Assembly (NCBI GenBank): GCA_036675505.1
Contig: JAKFEW010000042.1
Location: 1 to 64,000, forward strand
Origin: JAKFEW01 sp036675505
GTDB taxonomy: Bacteria; Cyanobacteriota; Sericytochromatia; S15B-MN24; JAQBPE01
Direction: 5' to 3'
Length of the DNA stretch: 64,000 nucleotides
The notes below the pieces were generated by a model. That model saw only the letters and a list, made by a program, of their open reading frames with translations. It ran no database searches and had not been told where the DNA came from. Positions 58,399 to 64,000 of the stretch are shown here, piece by piece (within the stretch, counting starts at the first letter, position 1; each line of letters starts with the position of its first letter). The position numbers were made by a program, and so were the translations under genes.

Positions 58399-59019
58399 AT
58401 GGACAAGCGACACATCATCAAGCTGCAGGGCCGCGAGTTCGTCACGTACGAAGGGCTGCTCGACGCCGCCCACAAGCAGGGCCTCCAGGAGATCCGCACG
58501 CAACTCGTGCAGGTGCCCGGCCCGCAGACCGACCATACGGCCATCTGCACGGCCGAGGTGGTCCTGCGCGACCCCGAAACTGGCACCACACGTATTTTCA
58601 CGGGCATCGGCGACGCCAACCCGCGCAACACGAGCCGGAACGTCGCGCTCCACCTCATCAGGATGGCTGAGACTAGAAGTAAGGCCCGGGCCCTGCGTGA
58701 CGCCATCAACGTGGGCATGTGCTCGGTCGAAGAGCTCGAGAGCGCCGAGCTGCCCGCCGAGATCGGCGAGGGCCGCCATGAAGATCGCGAGCTCGACATC
58801 GCGACGCGCCCGGCGGTGAGCGACGACCGCCCGGCGAGCAAGGCCCAGATCGACCGCGTCGGCCGGGAGATGAAGCGCGTCGGGATGACGCCGGAAGAAG
58901 GGCGTTCGTGGCTCACGAACCGCTTCGGCAAGCAAAGCCGGCTCGAGCTCACGGAGCGGGAAATCGAAGGTTTCCTGGCCCACCTCAAGGACATGACTTC
59001 GGCGGCCCAGACGGCCTGA
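58399..59019 (+). CDS. Rad52/DdrA-like putative single-strand annealing protein
   Basis: 206 residues. Residues 4-105 show the pattern of the small Rad52-like/DdrA-like group: HIIKLQGREFVTYEGLLDAA, IRTQLVQVPGPQTDHTAICT, TRIFTGIGDANPRNTSRNVA and HLIRMAETRSKARALRDAIN, then VGMCSVEEL. The conserved 'GiGDAnP.N......H.iRMAETRAkARALR' core is seen in proteins annotated as hypothetical or DNA-repair-like. The C-terminal 50 residues (KAQIDRVGREMKRVGMTPEE, GRSWLTNRFGKQSRLELTER) form a separate helical domain common in such proteins. The ATG has a GGAGGG site. A LexA-like box is upstream. Assignment is by pattern only. Confidence 0.6.
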   Translation: MDKRHIIKLQGREFVTYEGLLDAAHKQGLQEIRTQLVQVPGPQTDHTAICTAEVVLRDPETGTTRIFTGIGDANPRNTSRNVALHLIRMAETRSKARALRDAINVGMCSVEELESAELPAEIGEGRHEDRELDIATRPAVSDDRPASKAQIDRVGREMKRVGMTPEEGRSWLTNRFGKQSRLELTEREIEGFLAHLKDMTSAAQTA

Positions 59020-59131
59020 AGGACCCTCCTGGCCCACCTATCGGGGCCGGTCTCGGGCCGGTTGGATGTAGGTCGAGCTGCGGCGCAGTGGCACGATCGG
59101 GACGGAACGCTGCGACTGGAGGTGCGAGACC

Positions 59132-59653
59132 ATGGACGCCATCAAGCTGTTGAGGGAAGACCATCGAACGGTCGAAAGGCTGTTCAAGGAATTCGAGAGG
59201 CTCGATGAGGGCGCAACCGAGGCCCGGCAGCGCGTCGTCGACGAACTGGTGCGGGTCTTGAAGCTTCACGGCCATGTCGAGGAGACGATCTTCTATCCGG
59301 CGTTGCTCCCGCTGGCGCAGGAGGACGAGCGCAGGTTCGAATGCGTGATCCTCGAAGGCATCGAAGTCCAGGCCCTGGTCACGCACCTGATCGGCGAGCT
59401 CGCGGCGATCGACGCGGGCCACCAACGCTTCGACGCGCGCGTGAAGGTGCTCAAGGATCTCGTCACGCACCACGTCGAGGAACAGGAGAAGGAAATGCTC
59501 CCGCGGGCGAGGAATTTGCTCGGCCATGCGCAGCTCGAGGCGCTCGGTGAGCAAATCAGCGCCGCCGGGAAGCGCGGCGCGCCAGGCGAAGCCTTACGTG
59601 TCACGCCGCTGGTGCGGGAGTTCCCGGTCGAGGCGCACACGGATCACCTCTGA
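59132..59653 (+). CDS. Hemerythrin-like (HHE) domain protein
   Basis: 173 residues. Iron-ligand motifs are LREDHRTVERLFKEFE, LHGHVEETIFYPALL, LVTHLIGELAAI and LVTHHVEEQEKEMLPRARNL, giving the four-helix bundle with a di-iron site as in bacterial HHE proteins. The last 40 residues are basic and probably disordered. Roles known for the family are O2/NO sensing and iron or oxidative-stress handling. The ATG has a TGGAGG site. It lies 112 bases after the Rad52-like gene with no obvious -10 of its own. Confidence 0.9.
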   Translation: MDAIKLLREDHRTVERLFKEFERLDEGATEARQRVVDELVRVLKLHGHVEETIFYPALLPLAQEDERRFECVILEGIEVQALVTHLIGELAAIDAGHQRFDARVKVLKDLVTHHVEEQEKEMLPRARNLLGHAQLEALGEQISAAGKRGAPGEALRVTPLVREFPVEAHTDHL

Positions 59654-59667
59654 GCGCCCCGCGGGCC

Positions 59668-59949
59668 TCAGTGGAATCCGCCGTCCAGCTTGGTGGCCGC
59701 GCCCTTCCAGCTCTCCACGAAGTCGAGGAAGGCATGGGCGCCACGCTGGGTCATCAGGTGCTGAAACTTGCCTCCGAGGCGGATCTGCTCGTCCTCGACG
59801 AACTTCGCCGCGGGCAACAGGACGACGATGCGATCCTGCATGAATTGCACCGGGATGTCCTCGGCCTTCAAGCCGCGCCAGCGCAAGCTGATCAGGCGGG
59901 TGAGAACTTTCAGGACGTCATCGCGGGTCACGGTCGGGGCGGCATTCAC
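59668..59949 (-). CDS. Small unrecognised cytoplasmic protein
   Basis: 93 residues, charged, no signal peptide or membrane segment (VTRDDVLKVLTRLISLRWRG, IVVLLPAAKFVEDEQIRLGG, AHAFLDFVESWKGAATKLDG). The GTG start at 59949 has a near-perfect AGGAGG site, and a TATGAT -10 with upstream TG lies 24 bases before. This supports a real gene. No family recognised. Confidence 0.7.
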   Translation of the reverse strand: MNAAPTVTRDDVLKVLTRLISLRWRGLKAEDIPVQFMQDRIVVLLPAAKFVEDEQIRLGGKFQHLMTQRGAHAFLDFVESWKGAATKLDGGFH

Positions 59950-59973
59950 GGCAGTATCCTCCTGGTTCGCCCC

Positions 59974-59979
59974 ATCATA
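59974..59979 (-). promoter_or_regulatory. Extended -10 (TGC-TATGAT) for the gene at 59668-59949
   Basis: On the minus strand TGCTATGATGG lies 24 bases before the GTG start, with AGGAGG between. Confidence 0.5.
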
Positions 59980-60021
59980 GCAGCCCCCGCCTTTTCTACC
60001 TGTGCGCCGTCCCCTTTCACC

Positions 60022-60597
60022 TTACGGCGGCAGGGCCTCGCGCACCACGCGGACGTGCACGCGGTCGCGCAGCTCGGCCTTGAACGCTTCCTCCCGGCGG
60101 GAGCGTGCCATGGGCAACAGCAGGCCACGGGCCTTGGCCTCGTTGGCCGCGGCCGTGCCCTTGAAGCCGGTTGGATTCGCCTGGATGAAGGCGCGGATCT
60201 CCTCGCGGCTCACCGGCACGAAGTCGCCGAACCGGAAGTCCAGAAAACGGCGGGCCAGCGCGCGGTCGAGCACGATCTGGTCCCACTCGGCCTGCGCGAA
60301 GCCTTCCGGCAGCGGATGGGCCGCTCGCGCCTGCTCGAGCTCACCGGCGACGGGCGCGATCGCGTATCGCCGGGCCTCGGCGGCCAGCAGACGATCGTCG
60401 ATCAACGCCTGTAAGACCACGGCCGCGGGCTGGTGCGGCGCGAAGGCCCGCTGGTAGGCGTTGACCAGCGAGCGCGGGATCACCTGGTAGCCGATCGCCG
60501 CCACCATCGCATCGGCCTCCCGCCAGGCCCCTTCGACCGCCGCGGCGGGTCCCGCGAGCAGCAGCACGGCCAGGCCGGCGAGGATGCTAGAACGCAT
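60022..60597 (-). CDS. Exported SurA-N-like protein, putative periplasmic chaperone
   Basis: 191 residues. The signal peptide (MRSSILAGLAVLLLAGPAAA) is followed by a helical domain that resembles the N-terminal SurA/trigger-type chaperone part: IPRSLVNAYQRAFAPHQPAA, ALIDDRLLAAEARRYAIAPV and VSREEIRAFIQANP. The parvulin rotamase domain is absent. Its start lies inside the last 11 bases of the Omp85 gene, so the two are translationally coupled, which supports a role in outer-membrane protein biogenesis. The function remains inferred from context and weak similarity. Confidence 0.6.
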   Translation of the reverse strand: MRSSILAGLAVLLLAGPAAAVEGAWREADAMVAAIGYQVIPRSLVNAYQRAFAPHQPAAVVLQALIDDRLLAAEARRYAIAPVAGELEQARAAHPLPEGFAQAEWDQIVLDRALARRFLDFRFGDFVPVSREEIRAFIQANPTGFKGTAAANEAKARGLLLPMARSRREEAFKAELRDRVHVRVVREALPP

Positions 60598-63421
60598 GGC
60601 CCAACCCCACGTACAGGCCGTCCAGCCCGGGGAACTGGAACGTCGGCGCCACGCGCAAGCCGTAGTCCAGGCGAATCGGGCCGACCGGCGTGTTGTAGCG
60701 CGCGCCGAGGCCCGCCGAGAGCTTGAGCTGGCTGAAAGACACGTCCTGCGGCCGGCCCCAGACGTCGCCGGCGTCGACGAAGGCCACGCCGCCGAGATCG
60801 CCCAAGACCGGGAACCGCAGCTCGGCGTGCGTCACGAGCATGACCTGCCCGCCGATGATGCGCGGCTTTCCTTCAGGCCCCGGCGGCCCCGGCTGGCCGA
60901 TCTGGTTGAAGCCATAGCCGCGCAGGCTGTTGCCGCCGCCGGCCAGGAACAGCAGGTCCCAGGGCAACGTCGGCTGGACGCCGAGCGTCTGGATGTAGCC
61001 GGCCTCGCCGCCCAGAGCGATCACCCAGCGCTGGGGCAGCGGAATGTAATGGGCGAACGCCAGGCGCGGGCGGGTGTAGGTCAGGCTGCCGTCGAGCAAG
61101 GGCGTGCCGAAATCGACGCTCAGGTCCCCCTTGGTGCCCCAGCGCGGGCTCAACAGGTCCGACCGCGTGTCGTACGTCAGGCCGGTCGTGAAGACGCTGT
61201 TGGTACGGTCGTACGAGCCGCCGTTGGCCAGGAGGTCTTCGACCCGCGTGTCCTGGCCGTATTGCGAGCGGCCCCAGGCGTAACGCAGGCTGGCGAAGAC
61301 CGCGTCCGAGATCTGGCGACTGATGCCGATCGTGGGGCCGTAGCTGGTGACCAGCGGCTGGTCGGCCTGGCGCCGCTCCTGCAGGTACGCATAGCCGAGC
61401 TCGCCGATGAAGTTCGCGCCGAGCAAGTAGGGGTCGCGCAGCGAGGCCTGGAGGCTGCGTCGCGGCGAGCCGAAGCTGCCTTCGATCCGGAACGGGCGCC
61501 CGGTGCCCCACAGGTTGTTCTGTAGGAACTCGGCGCTCGCCTGAGGTCCTTGCAATGAGCCATAGCCACCGCCGAAGCCCACCCAGCCCGTTTCCCGCTC
61601 ATGCACAGCGACGGCGAGGTCGACCGGCTCGCTCGGGTCGTTCGAGATGGGGTGGATCGGCTCGACCGTCACGCGGTCGAAGAAGCCGAGCTGGTAGATC
61701 TGCTGCTGGGTGCGGAAGAGCTCCTCGGCGTCATACGGGTCACCGGGCCCGATCGTGATCTGGCGCCTGATGACGCCATCCTGGGTCTTCACGTTGCCCC
61801 GCACCACCACGCGGCCGACCTGCTTCTGCGGCCCGAGGTCGACGTCGAAGCGCAGGGTCGCGTCCTGGCTGTCGGCGCCCGGGATCAGCGTGGCCTGCGC
61901 CTTCGTGAGCGGGTAACCGGTCTTCGCGAAGTAGGCCTGGATGGCCGAGACCCACTCCGGCACACGGCGCGGGTTGTAGGGCTCTCCGGGGTTCACCGGC
62001 AAGGCCTGCAACGCGCCCACTTCCTGCAAAGGCGTCAGCCCCGGGAAGAGGATCCGCCCGATCGCCGTGCGCGGCCCCTCATCCACGTGGATGGTCAGGA
62101 TCAGCTCGCCCTGCGCGGGGGTGGGGGTGCGCTCGACGCCCTTCACCTGGGCTGCGAGGAAGCCACGCTGCTCATACCAGCCCTTGAGGTTGGCGAGGTC
62201 GTCTTCCCAGGCGCCCGGGTCGAAGGAAGAGCCGCCGAAGAACCGGCCTTTGCCGCGGGTCGCGATCGCCCGGCGCAAGGTATCGTCGTCGTAGGCCTGG
62301 TTGCCCTCGAAGCGCACCTCCTTGACCGCCACGCGTCGGCCGGGTTCGACCTTGAACCGCACGCGGTAGCGATCATCGGACGTCTTCTCGACGCTGTGCG
62401 ACACATCCACGTCCGGGAAGCCCCGCGCGATGTACAGGTCGCGCAGGCGATCGGCGCTCGTGTCGAGCTCGTAAGGGCTGATCGAATGGCGTTCGTAGAC
62501 GGTGATCGCGCTGGCCAGCTCGTTCGCCGGCAACAGGTCCTCGCCCTCGACCTCCACGACCGCACGCTGGCCCTGCTCCACCGCCAGGTGCAGGTCCACC
62601 CACTCGGGCCCGGCGGCCATGACGGCGGCGTGGTTGGTCTCGCGCTTGCCGTCGGGCAAGGTGAAGTACCAGCCGAGCCGCCCATTCACCCAGCCCTCGG
62701 CGGCGAGCAGCTGCTCGACGCGCTCGACGCCCGCGAACACCCGCTCGCGCGAAAGCCGATCCTTGGGTCCCACGCCGAGCGTCCGGCGGATCCGGTCGGC
62801 TGCGACCTGGCCTTCGGTGTCGAACACCAGGTTGCGGATGCGCACCGCCCGCCCTTCGGTGACGCGGATCTCGAGCTCGGCGCGGCCGGGGCCCTCGGTG
62901 GTCACCACGAACTCCGCCTTCGCGTCCGGATACCCTTCCCGGTGGTAGCGCTCGCCGATCACGCGCGCCCAGGTGGCGAAACGGGCCCGGTCGAGCGGCT
63001 GGCCCCAGGTGAGATCCATCGCGCGCGCCAGGTCGTCGCCGCCGAGCGCGGAGATCCCCTGGAAAGACCAGGCGGTGACCAGCCTGGACCTTCGCACGCG
63101 GAAGGCCACCACCGCGCCGCCGGTCCCGTCGGCCTGCCAGGCCACGTCGATCGCCTCGAACTTGCCGGTCTGGTAGAGGTTCGCGAGGCTCTCACGCACG
63201 CGCGCGGACTCGTAGGGCCGACCGACCGCGAGCGTCACCAGCCCGAGCAGCATGCCGACGTCCACGCCCTGGGTCTCGCCCTCGAAGCGGATGTCGGACA
63301 CGCGCAGGGCCCCGATGAACGCATCGGGCGCGGGCCGAACCTCGGCCGCGACCGCGGGCGGGGCGCCGAGCGTGGCCGCGAGCACGGCGGCGAGTGTCGA
63401 GGCTATCATCGCCATCGTCAC
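60587..63421 (-). CDS. Omp85-family outer-membrane assembly protein (TamA/BamA-like)
   Basis: 944 residues. The signal peptide is cut near AVAAE. Several POTRA repeats span about 35-590, for example ALRVSDIRFEGETQGVDVGM, VAVKEVRFEGNQAYDDDTLR and VGRVVVRGNVKTQDGVIRRQ. The C-terminal barrel (about 610-944) has NNLWGTGRPFRIEGSFGSPR, the L6 loop motif NSLRGYGFNQIGQ, a VAFVDAGDVWG strand and GPIRLDYGLRV, ending in a terminal Phe (GLGHAF). It is longer than E. coli TamA (577) and BamA (810), so extra POTRAs are present. The GTG start overlaps the tamB stop (GTGA). It partners TamB to insert proteins or lipids into the outer membrane. Confidence 0.92.
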   Translation of the reverse strand: MTMAMIASTLAAVLAATLGAPPAVAAEVRPAPDAFIGALRVSDIRFEGETQGVDVGMLLGLVTLAVGRPYESARVRESLANLYQTGKFEAIDVAWQADGTGGAVVAFRVRRSRLVTAWSFQGISALGGDDLARAMDLTWGQPLDRARFATWARVIGERYHREGYPDAKAEFVVTTEGPGRAELEIRVTEGRAVRIRNLVFDTEGQVAADRIRRTLGVGPKDRLSRERVFAGVERVEQLLAAEGWVNGRLGWYFTLPDGKRETNHAAVMAAGPEWVDLHLAVEQGQRAVVEVEGEDLLPANELASAITVYERHSISPYELDTSADRLRDLYIARGFPDVDVSHSVEKTSDDRYRVRFKVEPGRRVAVKEVRFEGNQAYDDDTLRRAIATRGKGRFFGGSSFDPGAWEDDLANLKGWYEQRGFLAAQVKGVERTPTPAQGELILTIHVDEGPRTAIGRILFPGLTPLQEVGALQALPVNPGEPYNPRRVPEWVSAIQAYFAKTGYPLTKAQATLIPGADSQDATLRFDVDLGPQKQVGRVVVRGNVKTQDGVIRRQITIGPGDPYDAEELFRTQQQIYQLGFFDRVTVEPIHPISNDPSEPVDLAVAVHERETGWVGFGGGYGSLQGPQASAEFLQNNLWGTGRPFRIEGSFGSPRRSLQASLRDPYLLGANFIGELGYAYLQERRQADQPLVTSYGPTIGISRQISDAVFASLRYAWGRSQYGQDTRVEDLLANGGSYDRTNSVFTTGLTYDTRSDLLSPRWGTKGDLSVDFGTPLLDGSLTYTRPRLAFAHYIPLPQRWVIALGGEAGYIQTLGVQPTLPWDLLFLAGGGNSLRGYGFNQIGQPGPPGPEGKPRIIGGQVMLVTHAELRFPVLGDLGGVAFVDAGDVWGRPQDVSFSQLKLSAGLGARYNTPVGPIRLDYGLRVAPTFQFPGLDGLYVGLGHAF

Positions 63422-64000
63422 CGGATCGGGATGCGGTAGCGGGCGGAGGCGTTGAAGCCGCCGCCGAGGTCCTGCTCCATCTTGAGCACGACCGTGTTCG
63501 TGAGCAGGTAATCGAAGACCATCACCCGGCCCGGCGTGCGCCCCGGCGTGGAGGCGATGTCCTGTGTATAGGTGATCGTGAGCTTCTCGTTGAGTCGCTT
63601 GCCCACCGTGAAGCTGCCGCCGCCGTTCTGTTGCGACGGGTCCGACGAGCCCGGCTTGATGCGCAGCACGTCCACGACGCCGCGGTCCGTGATGCCGCGC
63701 GCCACGCCGCCCGCCACCTGGTTCAGGAGCAGGTTCGAGGCGGTGGCGAGGCCGCCGCCGCCGCCCTCGCGCAGCTGTTCCGGCGTCTGGCCGGTGGCGA
63801 TCAGCGCGAGCACGTCGGTCTGGGACATCGCCGGCATGCTCGAGAGGTCCAGCTTGAGCTGCTCGGGGGTGCCGTTCGCCTGCACGCGCACGTCCACGCC
63901 CTGGATGCTGGATGAGGCCACCAGGTGCATGTAAGGCGTGAGCCTGGCGGGGTCGATGAAGTCGACGGTGGCCTCCTCGAGGACATAGGTGCGGTCCTGG
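63418..64000 (-). CDS. tamB: TamB-like translocation/assembly module protein (C-terminus only)
   Basis: The frame is open to the right edge and 193 residues are visible. The end matches the DUF490/TamB C-terminal domain: VDFIDPARLTPYMHLVASSS, KLDLSSMPAMSQTDVLALIA, TGQTPEQL, GGSFTVGKRLNEKLTITYTQ and the final GGGFNASARYRIPIR. In the family this domain contacts the Omp85 partner, while the long upstream beta-helix carries lipids or proteins across the periplasm. The N-terminal majority lies beyond the window. The stop overlaps the Omp85 gene's start by 4 bases, confirming a TamB-Omp85 operon. Confidence 0.9.
   Translation of the reverse strand, partial: QDRTYVLEEATVDFIDPARLTPYMHLVASSSIQGVDVRVQANGTPEQLKLDLSSMPAMSQTDVLALIATGQTPEQLREGGGGGLATASNLLLNQVAGGVARGITDRGVVDVLRIKPGSSDPSQQNGGGSFTVGKRLNEKLTITYTQDIASTPGRTPGRVMVFDYLLTNTVVLKMEQDLGGGFNASARYRIPIR

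Overview
The window is about 64 kb of very GC-rich bacterial DNA, densely packed with about 58 protein genes and no rRNA, tRNA, CRISPR array, transposase or phage genes that I could see. The cell is diderm: there is a TamB/Omp85 pair, a TolC-family outer-membrane channel, an AMIN-domain beta-barrel and a dozen or so lipoproteins with clear lipoboxes. Lipoproteins joining bacterial Ig-like (BIG2) domains to Ycf48/BNR-like repeats, eukaryotic-type Ser/Thr kinase signalling and the high GC content would fit a deep-branching non-photosynthetic cyanobacterial relative (Sericytochromatia-like), but this placement is only a weak inference and other high-GC diderm phyla are possible. Promoters mostly look like a good -10 box (TATAAT-like, sometimes with an upstream TG) without a recognisable -35.

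Layout. 1-4.9 kb: an unrecognised partial gene, a STAS / anti-sigma kinase / polyprenyl-synthase operon, a DUF697 protein and tsaD. 4.9-10.3 kb: a membrane protein, an M50-like membrane protease and three BIG2 lipoproteins. 10.5-24.7 kb: secreted and envelope proteins mixed with housekeeping genes (MBL-fold hydrolase, a 71-residue Cys/Gly repeat protein, PLD-like lipoprotein, two paralogous membrane-anchored proteins flanking rnhA, asparaginase II, subtilase, HIT protein, a lipoprotein with a haem-like CxxxxCH motif, YceI, a UDP-sugar pyrophosphorylase). 24.9-28.8 kb: a GGY-repeat lipoprotein, an MsrA whose catalytic codon is UGA (selenocysteine), miaB and a Nif3-like gene. 28.8-43 kb: an EEP-family hydrolase, DUF2252, rarA-mutY, a stand-alone receiver, an AMIN/beta-barrel protein, a transglycosylase-like protein, nitronate monooxygenase, a YkgJ-type Cys-cluster protein and a 974-residue NHL-type lipoprotein. 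43-58 kb: two glycosyltransferases and a MacAB-TolC-like export system split over two convergent operons, one of them headed by a 1754-residue kinase-ATPase-TPR-GAF-GAF-GGDEF protein. 58-64 kb: a Rad52/DdrA-like protein, a hemerythrin and a TamB-Omp85-SurA-like envelope assembly operon.

The strongest discovery-type signal is the selenoprotein MsrA (25812-26261). A UGA replaces the catalytic cysteine, the frame stays open to a normal stop, and a stem-loop with an AGGUCU apical sequence, like that of the E. coli fdhF SECIS, starts just after the UGA. Other items worth attention are the giant signalling protein and its operon with MacB-type permeases, the 71-residue CDPGCGGGCGGNG-repeat protein, a REP-like palindrome translated inside rarA, an AT-rich 141-bp inverted-repeat element at 43.2 kb, and several genes whose -10 box sits so close to the start codon that the mRNA should be leaderless.
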